Of a stretch of 9,001 nucleotides of DNA, positions 1-7,500 are shown one piece after another. Under the pieces are notes generated by a model. The model was not told the DNA's origin, ran no database searches, and worked only from the letters and a program-made list of their open reading frames with translations. Numbering within the stretch: position 1 is the first letter of the stretch; the number at the start of each line of letters is the position of its first letter. Both the position numbers and the translations under genes were made by a program. The stretch comes from Flavobacteriales bacterium (lineage in GTDB: Bacteria; Bacteroidota; Bacteroidia; Flavobacteriales_D; Parvicellaceae), in the NCBI GenBank assembly GCA_026993705.1, contig JALWSJ010000036.1, positions 1 through 9,001 on the forward strand, given 5' to 3'.

Positions 1-94
1 TCTAAGGTAGTAAATTTAGTACTTCATTTTTTAACTTCTTTCCTTAGTTACGAAAAACTTGATGAGGAAAACTTTATTCTAAAAATAATTATTT

Positions 95-307
95 TTAATG
101 TATCTTCGTCCGCTGAATAGTTACAGTTCGTTTATATAAAGTTCTATATTCCCATATTTCATCATTCAGTTTTTTGAAAAGCGTTTTGTCATTTGAGATT
201 TGAGATTTTTTCAAGTTGTAATATATTTTTTCTCTTACCTTATCATTTAACTCATTTAGAAATTCAACAGCTTCATCTAAAAATTCAATCTTATATTTTG
301 GCTTCAT
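95..307 (-). pseudogene. Truncated HigB/RelE-like toxin, probable decayed type II toxin gene
   Basis: The first ~60 residues fit the phage Gp49-like / HigB branch of RelE/ParE toxins, which cleave mRNA on ribosomes: MKPKYKIEFLDEA at the start, then a helix with EKIYYNLKKSQ, then NDKTLFKKLNDEIWEYRTLY. Intact members run to about 100-115 residues, continuing with a YRLFAFWD-like strand and an HG.IKKT segment that carry the active site. Here the frame changes after RTLY to an unrelated tail (TVTIQRTKIH) and stops. Another minus-strand frame just downstream (about 131 down to 48) contains DEDTLKIII, faintly like the missing strand, so a deletion or frameshift is likely. I chose the Met at 307 because family members start next to KYK.EF; Mets at 313 and 334 are also in frame. 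No antitoxin is visible in the 94 bases left before the window edge. Family match by eye is good; loss of function is inference. Confidence 0.6.
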
Positions 308-467
308 TATCATTTTCTTTACACAAATACACAAAAGTTTCCTAAAAAAGAAACTACAATATTACGATTTTAAGGTTTTAGCTCAAGTATGAAGTATATA
401 TTTTTCGTTTTGGTCTTATGAACAACAAAAAAAATAAAGAAAGAAACGGGTAACATAAGAACTTCAT

Positions 468-475
468 TATATTTG
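468..475 (+). promoter_or_regulatory. Bacteroidota -7 promoter box of the AI-2E permease gene
   Basis: The octamer TATATTTG matches the Bacteroidota sigma-70 -7 consensus TAnnTTTG exactly and lies 24 bases before the ATG at 500. The same octamer precedes the bactofilin gene at 8813. No clear TTG-type -33 element is seen 19-21 bases upstream. The box overlaps the in-frame TTG at 473, which argues against that TTG being the translation start. Confidence 0.6.
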
Positions 476-499
476 AGTTCATTAAAAACAAACACAACA

Positions 500-1540
500 A
501 TGTCCATTCATAAATTAGCCGAAATATTATTCGTTATACTAGCTATTCTAATCCTTCTCGTTTTAGGAAAAGAGATTCTCATACCTTTGATAGTCGCTAT
601 TGTTATTTGGTTTATCATAAAGGAGTTGCGAGAGTTTTTTGACCAAGTTCATTGGATAAAAAACAAACTACCAAAATGGTTGAGAAGTACCATTGCATCT
701 CTGATTGTGTTCTCCTCTTTAGCCGTTATATTTTCTTTATTGGCAAATAATATGAATGAATTAAAAAACTCGCTTCCTGTCTATGAAAAAAATATAGTTT
801 ACGCCAAACTGTTAATCAATAAAACATTTAACATTGATTTAAATAATCTCTTTTCTGATTATTTACTCAATTTTGATTTCAATGCTATTATCAGTCTAAT
901 CATTAATTCTATCAGTAATATTTTCGGTAATGTGTTTTTGGTACTGATTTACATTCTTTTTCTATTTATCGAAGAATCATCATCGGTAAACAAGTTACGA
1001 TACGTTTATTCCGACGAAAAAAAATACCAACAAACAAAACACATCATTGCAGACATCGACCGCTCTATCGGAAGTTACATTGCTCTTAAAACACTCGTTA
1101 GTATAATATCGGGATTAGTAGGTTATGTTATTCTTTCTTTTATTGGTATTGATTCTCCTTTCTTTTGGTCTTTCTTAATCATGATACTGAATTTTGTGCC
1201 TGTTATCGGAGCTTTGGTTGGCATTCTTTTTCCAACGATAATCGCTCTTTTACAATTTGGAGGAATTACTCCTGCTATTATGGTTTTAGTTTTGGGCGGA
1301 ACAGCACAAGCCCTTGTCGGAAATGTGTTAGAACCTAAAATTATGGGGAGTTCTCTTAATGTGAGTTCTTTGGTGGTTATTCTTTCTTTAGCGATATGGG
1401 GAAGTATTTGGGGAATTTTCGGAATGGTCATCAGCGTACCTACCACCGTTATTCTAATCATTATCTTCTCAAGGTTTGAAAGTACTAGAAACATCGCTAT
1501 TTTACTTTCTGAAAAGGGGAAGATTGTTGAAGGGAGATAA
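500..1540 (+). CDS. AI-2E family transporter (PerM/TqsA/YdiK-like membrane permease)
   Basis: This 346-residue protein has the normal length and pattern of the AI-2E transporter family (PF01594), inner-membrane permeases that include TqsA (autoinducer-2 export) and others tied to ion or small-molecule efflux; the substrate cannot be read from sequence. Hydrophobic segments lie near residues 7-40 (two spans), 62-82, 128-157, 195-216, 221-253, 256-275 and 286-325. A long polar, partly helical stretch (83-125) follows the third span, as usual. Family signatures in the C-terminal half are clear: NFVPVIGALVG at 231-241, GNVLEPKIMGSSLNVSS at 274-290, and the WGSIWGIFGMVISVP run at 300-314. The open frame extends upstream to a TTG at 473, but that codon sits inside a -7 promoter box, so the ATG at 500 is preferred; it gives a short leader without a Shine-Dalgarno site, common in Bacteroidota. 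It stands alone: no co-directional gene follows before the repeat region. Family call is secure, substrate unknown. Confidence 0.93.
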   Translation: MSIHKLAEILFVILAILILLVLGKEILIPLIVAIVIWFIIKELREFFDQVHWIKNKLPKWLRSTIASLIVFSSLAVIFSLLANNMNELKNSLPVYEKNIVYAKLLINKTFNIDLNNLFSDYLLNFDFNAIISLIINSISNIFGNVFLVLIYILFLFIEESSSVNKLRYVYSDEKKYQQTKHIIADIDRSIGSYIALKTLVSIISGLVGYVILSFIGIDSPFFWSFLIMILNFVPVIGALVGILFPTIIALLQFGGITPAIMVLVLGGTAQALVGNVLEPKIMGSSLNVSSLVVILSLAIWGSIWGIFGMVISVPTTVILIIIFSRFESTRNIAILLSEKGKIVEGR

Positions 1541-1637
1541 AGCCTGTTTAGAATAATCGTTTTCTTTATACTGTGTAAATTTGTCGTCCTTATACTTTTT
1601 TATGCTTTTTTCGAAGCTGTGCAATTTTTTTTCATCT

Positions 1638-1790
1638 AAAGAAACTAAAACTCTCTTTCTCAGCACTCATTGCTACTCACGTGAGGGATTGGTATCCCTA
1701 ACATGAAATGAAAGTAAGCTCATAAAGCGGTTTTGCCACCCTCATACTTCTTCATATTTTATTTCCATAGTGGGGCTATGCTCAATGCAA
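1638..1790 (+). repeat. Repeat block A, upstream part (degenerate)
   Basis: This segment aligns by eye with 8339-8392 plus 8496-8586. Shared pieces in order are: an AAGAAAC start, CTTTCT.AGCACTCATT (from 1655; 8358 in the other copy), a CGT.AGGGATT head, GG.ATCCCTAAC (1691; 8496), GGTTTT, CATACTTCTTCA / TATACTTCTTCA (1743; 8548) and GCTATGC (1775; 8580). At 1684-1699 AGGGAT and ATCCCT form a tight 6-bp hairpin with loop TGGT. In the other block these two arms are about 105 bases apart, so one block has gained or lost sequence between them. It is more diverged than the downstream part of the block. Confidence 0.55.
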
Positions 1791-1838
1791 TGAACTTTAT
1801 GGAGAATTTGAAGAATTTATTTTTTTCAAGACTTAGGC

Positions 1839-1877
1839 GTAAAATTTTTGTTGTAACGAGTTACTACAAAATTTTAC
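1839..1877. repeat. Long hairpin (inverted repeat) present only in repeat block A
   Basis: The left arm at 1839-1857 (GTAAAATTTT then TGTTGTAAC) pairs with the right arm at 1860-1877 (GTTACTACA then AAATTTTAC) around a two-base GA turn, with one bulged T and one mismatch. That is about 17 paired bases. It lies in a ~145-base segment (about 1781-1925) with no counterpart in block B, where the flanking sequence joins directly. The TGTAACGA and ACTAC pieces recall the loop and arm of the hairpin at 2099-2131, so it may be a diverged relative of that structure. There is no T-run that would make it a typical terminator. Confidence 0.6.
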
Positions 1878-1925
1878 AACGACAGTATTGAGAAAAAGAA
1901 AGATTCAAAAATTATTAAAGTTTAT

Positions 1926-2155
1926 TGTTTTGAGCATAAGCAAAGAAAATATTCATCGTCTGAGAACTACAAATTCCACTTTATTGCACTTATTTCATTC
2001 CACGTTAGGGATAGAACGGCGTGTTTGAACTCCTTTTGTGTTGTTGCTCTTATGCAACACAAAAGAGTGAGTAGTGATAGCCCGACCATTACAACGTTAA
2101 AAAGTAGTGTAGTGTAACGAAACTGCTTTTTTATGCTGTAATGGGAACGCCCAAA
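1926..2155 (+). repeat. Structured dispersed repeat, block A main copy
   Basis: It matches 8583-8790 in order and orientation. The left part is diverged (shared TTCATCGT at 1951, AAATTCC, then a GCAC/CGCTC-ATTTC lead-in). The head GTTAGGGATAGAA is identical (2004-2016; 8649-8661), and the final 75 bases (2081-2155; 8716-8790) differ at only five positions by hand count. Two hairpins are conserved. The first pairs CTTTTGTGTTG (2033-2043) with CAACACAAAAG (2055-2065), 11 bp. The second has an outer stem 2086-2095 with 2135-2144 (one A.C mismatch) and an inner stem AAAAAGTAGT (2099-2108) with ACTGCTTTTT (2122-2131, one wobble). The repeat ends GGGAACGCCCAAA, six bases from the stop codon of the convergent operon. 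It may be a structured RNA or a palindromic non-coding mobile element; the flavo-1 RNA motif of Flavobacteria is one family to compare. Confidence 0.75.
2099..2131 (-). terminator. Possible terminator of the secreted-protein operon (hairpin inside the repeat)
   Basis: Read on the minus strand, about 30 bases after the stop codon at 2162, this inner hairpin has an A-run arm, a short GCAGT/ACTAC core with one wobble, a 13-base loop and a run of five T. The form is that of a weak bidirectional intrinsic terminator. The GC core is poor, and the same hairpin in block B does not follow a gene, so its main role may be something else. Confidence 0.3.
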
Positions 2156-2161
2156 TTTGTA

Positions 2162-4522
2162 TTAATCCTTAACTAACTTTTTGACGATTCTGCCGAGTCC
2201 TGCATCCTGTATTACGATATTGTAAACTCCTGAAGATAGAGAGCTTACATCTATTTGGGTTTTTGCAGTTAATTGTACTTGTTGGATTATTTTGCCTTGT
2301 TGGTCGAAAATTGTCATCTTAGCATCTTTTCCTGCAGATGGAAATTCTATTGTTAACATATTATTGACCGGAACCGGATACATTTTTATCGTATTATTAG
2401 TCTGTTCATCAATTCCTACTGTACCAACATAAATCAGCAAGGTATCCGAATTGGCACACACTCCTTTTTCTCCGAGTAAGATAACGTTATAAGCTCCGGT
2501 AAACGAGAATTGATGCAAAGGTATCGGAGCGTTGGAACTGTATCCGTCACCAAAATACCATGTATAAGACGAAGCATTAGAGTTGCCAATCCCAAACTGG
2601 ATACTTTCGCCTGTGTTTATACTGGTTGCATTTGCTTCTATTTCTACCGTAGGTTTAGGTAAAACGGTTATAGGTATGGATAACGATTGATTACATTCTC
2701 CGTTATAACCACTTATGTTTAGCATTTCATTTGCATTGGCTGTATAGGTTATGACCGAATCGGTTTGACCGTCTGCCCACAGGTATTCCCTTGCTCCTGT
2801 TACCGACAAATCAACATCTTCCCCTTCGCAAACTTCTACTGATGTTGGGTTGACAACTAAATTTACCGGAGAATCAACTAATACAGACGATCTTAAGGTG
2901 TCTTTACAACCGTAAGAGTCGGATAGTACGACTTCATAGTCGGTATCCGAACTTGGGGAAACAACTTGATGAGCTATGGGTTGTAATCCATTATTCCACT
3001 CAAAAATAACAGGTGTAACACTGTTTACAAATATATCGGCATTACTACCTTGACAAATATGTTGTGTATCTGTAATTGCAGCATCAATTGTATGAACCGT
3101 AACAGGTAGAGTCATTACAGTCTCACATTGTCCATTATAGCCGTGAATATCGACAGAGTCTGCCCCAAAAGGGCTGGTTATATATATAGCCGGTAATGTA
3201 TCTCCTGTACTCCAAATATATCTATCCGCACCTAATACAAATACTTGCACAGAATCTCCCAGACACATTTCAACTTGAGAAAGAGAGGTATTAAGTATTG
3301 GATAATTTTCCACCGTAACATTTACAGATAATGTTTGCGTACAATTGTACACATCAGCAACTGTAACATTGTAACTCGTTGTTGTGGATGGTTGCACTGA
3401 ATGAGCGGGAGCATCGGGTAAACTATTATTCCATGAATAAGTTAATCCTTGTCCGGTTGCATTTACATACAAATAAGCCTCATCTCCATTACAAATAGAT
3501 GTATCTGCATTAATCTCTGCTACCACACCACCGGTATTGGTGATTACCACCGTGTCAGCCGATTCACAACCTCTGCTATCTATGACTTTGGTAGGATATT
3601 CTCCTTCATCCATTCCTGTAAATGTATCAGTATTGACAAAAGATAAACCACCATCTATACTGTATTGATAAGGACCTACTCCATTGCTTGTGGAAATAAC
3701 AAAACTTGCATTGCTTTCGTTACAGGTTTCTTGTACTATATTGGTTACTGAAGATTGTATGTTTTCATCTCCTATAGTAAATGAAACGGATTCATTACAG
3801 CCGTTTATATCGGTGCATTGTAATAAATAGTTACCGCTCTGTAATTGTGTGTAATTGTAAAATCCACTCCCGTTTTGAACACTTGCATTATAGTCAATGG
3901 AAAATGTATAATTATCAGTTCCGGTAAAGACTACATTCGCTGTACCCAAAATTCCGGAGCATTGAACAGGGGTTGTTGTAACACTGGGTCCTATATGAGA
4001 TTTTGTGATTGTAAAACTAACATCTTTGACACACCCATTGGCATCCCTTACTTTAAAATTGTATGTACCAACGTCTAAATTTTGATAGATTGAGTTACTT
4101 GTATAAGTTGCTCCTCCATCGTTACTATATTCGTAGGGAGCTAATCCGTTTGAGGGGATAATATTAACCTGTCCGTGAACGTAATCCCAACAAGTTTGGT
4201 TAACAACCGAACTGGCAAAATCCATAGGAGCATAATTCAGCACAACCCCATTTACCCAAGTTTCACAGTTGTCTGCTGTAACAATTCTAATATTATATGT
4301 ACCGGCTGAAAGTCCTGAAAAGACACTGTCTGATTGAGTTGACCAACCACCCATCCCGTATTGGTAAGGACCTGTTCCTCCGGTAGCATGTACGATTAAT
4401 TGTCCTGAATTACCGTCGCACCCCGGCTCTATTGTTTCTACGGTCGCAGTCGCCGGTGTGCATTGTGCTTTTAGCGTCACGCTAATAGCTAATCCTATTA
4501 GTATGGTTATAATTTTTTTCAT
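2162..4522 (-). CDS. Secreted SprB-repeat/PKD protein with type A T9SS sorting domain
   Basis: A 786-residue exported protein. Residues 1-20 form a signal peptide (MKKIITILIG... ending KAQ, cleavage before Cys21; no lipobox). Four SprB-like repeats follow, roughly 22-98, 100-176, 178-252 and 254-330, each with a C..N or C..S start, a GG..PY.Y..(D)GG core and a G.Y...V.D..GC end. Four Ig-like modules with paired cysteines span about 331-405, 406-478, 479-552 and 553-622. A PKD domain occupies about 623-700 with YFGDG at 656-660. The C-terminus (713-786) is a type A T9SS sorting domain: KMYPVPVNN, then IFDQQGKII, then LSSGVYNIVI and a basic end (RIVKKLVKD). It should cross the inner membrane by Sec and the outer membrane by T9SS, then be attached or released. 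The start is two bases after the upstream gene's stop, so the two are co-transcribed and probably translationally coupled. Adhesive or matrix role is inference; no catalytic domain is visible. Confidence 0.9.
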   Translation of the reverse strand: MKKIITILIGLAISVTLKAQCTPATATVETIEPGCDGNSGQLIVHATGGTGPYQYGMGGWSTQSDSVFSGLSAGTYNIRIVTADNCETWVNGVVLNYAPMDFASSVVNQTCWDYVHGQVNIIPSNGLAPYEYSNDGGATYTSNSIYQNLDVGTYNFKVRDANGCVKDVSFTITKSHIGPSVTTTPVQCSGILGTANVVFTGTDNYTFSIDYNASVQNGSGFYNYTQLQSGNYLLQCTDINGCNESVSFTIGDENIQSSVTNIVQETCNESNASFVISTSNGVGPYQYSIDGGLSFVNTDTFTGMDEGEYPTKVIDSRGCESADTVVITNTGGVVAEINADTSICNGDEAYLYVNATGQGLTYSWNNSLPDAPAHSVQPSTTTSYNVTVADVYNCTQTLSVNVTVENYPILNTSLSQVEMCLGDSVQVFVLGADRYIWSTGDTLPAIYITSPFGADSVDIHGYNGQCETVMTLPVTVHTIDAAITDTQHICQGSNADIFVNSVTPVIFEWNNGLQPIAHQVVSPSSDTDYEVVLSDSYGCKDTLRSSVLVDSPVNLVVNPTSVEVCEGEDVDLSVTGAREYLWADGQTDSVITYTANANEMLNISGYNGECNQSLSIPITVLPKPTVEIEANATSINTGESIQFGIGNSNASSYTWYFGDGYSSNAPIPLHQFSFTGAYNVILLGEKGVCANSDTLLIYVGTVGIDEQTNNTIKMYPVPVNNMLTIEFPSAGKDAKMTIFDQQGKIIQQVQLTAKTQIDVSSLSSGVYNIVIQDAGLGRIVKKLVKD

Positions 4523-4524
4523 AG

Positions 4525-7500
4525 CTATCTTAATAAATTAACGTGTCCTCTTTCCTCGTGTTCTTCGCCAAAATAATCTTTACAAATTAGCTTATAGACA
4601 TAAGTATCTTGTTGTGCTTCTTTGCCTTTATAAGTACCATCCCAACCTCTGTCAATTACATCGGTAAAGAATAATTGGGTTCCCCAACGGTCGAAAATAT
4701 AAAATTCAAAACCTTCTTTTACTATTCCATATCCTTCGAATTTGAATACATCATTGTTTCCATCTCCATTCGGGGTAAATGCATTCGGTATATATATACT
4801 TATTACCGGCACAACTGTAATAGACTGATAGGTTGTATCGTAACAATTATTATTTGTATAAGAAACAAGGGTAATTTGATAAACTCCCGTATCTGCATAA
4901 ATATGTACAGGTTCAAATAAATCACTTTCCGATTCATCTCCAAAATTCCAAACATAACCATCTGCCCCTATTGAGTTATTCGTCATTTCAAATTCTGCTT
5001 CATACATGTTCTCTTCTAAAGCAGAAGGAGTAAATTTAGCTACGGGATTATGAAATACGGTAATATAGTCTTCCAAGAATAAGGTATCGTAGCAACCTAA
5101 ATCATTTTCGGTTATCAATTCTACATTAAAGCTACTGTCATCCACATGGCTGGCATTTGTAAAACATTCCGTAGGAGAAACATCTAGAACAGAAGTGCCG
5201 TTTCCAAAGTTCCAAACATTTGAAATTATCGTATTTGAATTTGACATAGAAACATTTGTAAATTCGACACAATGGGTCGCACAGCCCTCAGGGTCATCAA
5301 CAATAAATTTAGATACAGGAGCCGGTTTAACCACAACCGGATTGGTTACCGTATTTTCACAATTATAATCCGACACTACCGTTAAAGATACTTGATAAGT
5401 ACCTGCACCGGCAAAGTCGTGCGACGGATTTACCATAGCAGAAGTAGCTGTTCCGAAATTCCAATTATACTCTTGTATTGTTCCTGATGAAATAGTCGAT
5501 TGATTAGAAAATTCTGTTGGTGGTTCATTTTCGCAGATTATGGTTGAGGTAAAGTTTGCCACGGGTTCGGGATAAATGGTTATCGTGATAGATGTATCTG
5601 TAATACATCCATTATTTGTTGTAGAAATCATTGAAACAGAATAATCTCCCGCCACTGAAAAGGAATGAATAGGTGTATCCGCATTCACCAATCCTGAACC
5701 ATCTCCGAAATTAAAAATAGCAGGCATTAAATTATCCGGTGCCACTACATTAGAAAGATTTGTAAATTGTACCGGCGTATTAACACAAGCGTTTTCAAAT
5801 GAAAATTCGGATTTAGGCATTGGATAAGGAGTATATGATACTGTTACATCGTCAATACATCCTTTATTTGTTGTAACCTTTAGGTTTACATCGTATGTGT
5901 GTAAAAAAGGAAACACGTCCATAGGGAATTGATGCGAAGGGTTTTCTGAGGTCGAATTATCTCCATCACCAAAATTCCAATCCCAATTGGTTATACTTCC
6001 GGAAGACACCGTTGAAGTTGATGTAAAATCAACTGCTTCGTTGTTGCATTCTCGAGGATTTGTAAATGATGCAACAGGCAAAGGACTAACCACGGCATTA
6101 TGAGTTATCGATTTACTACAATTGTTAGTAGCTGTTACGATTAACTGAACAAGGAAACTGCCATCTGAAGCATATTGATGAGTAGGGTTGGTTAGATTTG
6201 ATGTTGAATTATCACCAAAATCCCACGCGATAGTATTTATACTTCCGACTGATGTTGTACTATTATTTTGAAAAACAGTTGACTCCCCTAAACATACTTC
6301 TTCACTTGTAAATTCGGCTACTACAGTCTGAACACCAACTGTAACGGTAACTGAACCTTGTGTTGGTGTAGGACATCTGCTGTCAGCATAGTCGCAAACA
6401 TATGTACCGGGTAAAAGCCCTGTTACTTTATCTGTATTTCCTGTAAGACCATTTCCCGACCAGGTATAAGTATATGGTGGTACACCTCCAGATAAATTTA
6501 ACTCAATACTTCCTGTTGCCGTACCATTACAAGACGGGACAATTACAGGATGAGTTTCAAAAACACAAGGGGGAATATTAAAGTCAACTTCTGTAACATG
6601 TCCCGGTCCACAAACCGCAAAATTTTGATTAAAATCATTAAATTGTAAATCGTACACCGCTCCATTTGTCGCTCTAAAATCGAGTTGATTTAAGTTACTA
6701 TCAAACATATAGACACCACTGGTAGAACCAATTAGTAAATACCCGCAGGAAGTGATATATATTCCACCACAACCTGATTTAGCTCCGTTTGGAACAGCTC
6801 TTTGACCTACTAGAGCTCCAGTTAATTTATTGACCTTTGCTATGGTTGCTCCATTGTGTAAATATAAAAAATCACCTAAAAAAGCCATTCCGTTGTATCC
6901 TTGTAGTCCGGCATAACCTGTCCCGTACCCAAAAGGAATAGGCGAAGACATAGAGGATAATAAAACATTTGTTGGACTCCAATGATGAATCGTTGAAGGA
7001 TCTGACGCAACCGTATATACATCTCCATTATTATCCACTACACCACAATGCGGATCATAACAACAGTTCCCTGACTGAGAATAATTAGACAATGCACCTG
7101 TACTAGCGTCAATTGTTGCAAAACCGGTAGCTGTATGTCTATATCCTGTTAAAGAATAAACTTGCCCATAGCACTCATTTAAAACAAAACGCCAACACTC
7201 TGTGATACCAAAGCTATCCCAAATAAAATTACCATTTGCATCTACTGATGTTGCATCTCCTCGCGGATGAAAACCAACCGTATTAAAAAAACATTGACCT
7301 GTTGAACTTGTTAACATATCTCCGTAATAGTTTGCATTTAAAACATTTGTAGAAAAAACTAAATTTCCACTTGGTGTATATTTTTCAAGTATAAACTGTT
7401 TGCTCGATACATAATGATTCCCTAATTGGTCAACTCCATTATCTACAGGGGCTTGTCCTCCTAACCCCGGTACAGCAATGAGAGGGTCAATTGTAATGTT

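Larger units (their letters stand above)
1541..2161. other. Gene-free stretch between the permease and the secreted-protein operon
   Basis: This gap lies between two convergent genes. Open frames here are short and do not look like proteins. No strong intrinsic terminator follows the permease gene: the nearest candidate is a 4-base stem near 1603-1616 before T-rich sequence, too weak to call. From about 1638 to 2155 the gap is filled by a dispersed structured repeat, described separately, including an A-copy-only segment with a hairpin at 1839-1877. Only about 100 bases after the permease gene are unexplained. Confidence 0.6.

Noticed and set aside
81..96. Perfect 16-base AT palindrome (AAAAATAATTATTTTT) at the end of the toxin remnant
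   Set aside because: All A and T in an AT-rich genome, likely by chance; no GC core for a terminator.
473..499. Nine-residue N-terminal extension of the permease from a TTG codon
   Set aside because: The TTG sits inside a promoter box, and the added residues are polar and not typical of the family.
1123..1494. Minus-strand open frame of 123 codons
   Set aside because: It lies inside the AI-2E permease gene on the opposite strand, and its translation has no recognisable pattern; it is a shadow.
1638..2155. CRISPR-like or transposon-like array
   Set aside because: Repeat units are not regularly spaced, there are no spacers and no cas or transposase gene in the window; the hairpin structure fits a dispersed non-coding element better.
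3449..4078. Short plus-strand open frames at 3449-3646 and 3845-4078
   Set aside because: Both are antisense to the SprB-repeat gene and are Cys/Ile-rich by-products of the repeat codons.
2162..4522. Lipoprotein reading of the 786-residue protein because Cys21 follows the signal peptide
   Set aside because: The residues before the Cys are L-K-A-Q rather than a lipobox, and AQ is the usual signal peptidase I end in these bacteria.
4675..4920. Plus-strand open frame antisense to the CHU_C domain
   Set aside because: It is a shadow of a well-supported gene; no start signal or family pattern.
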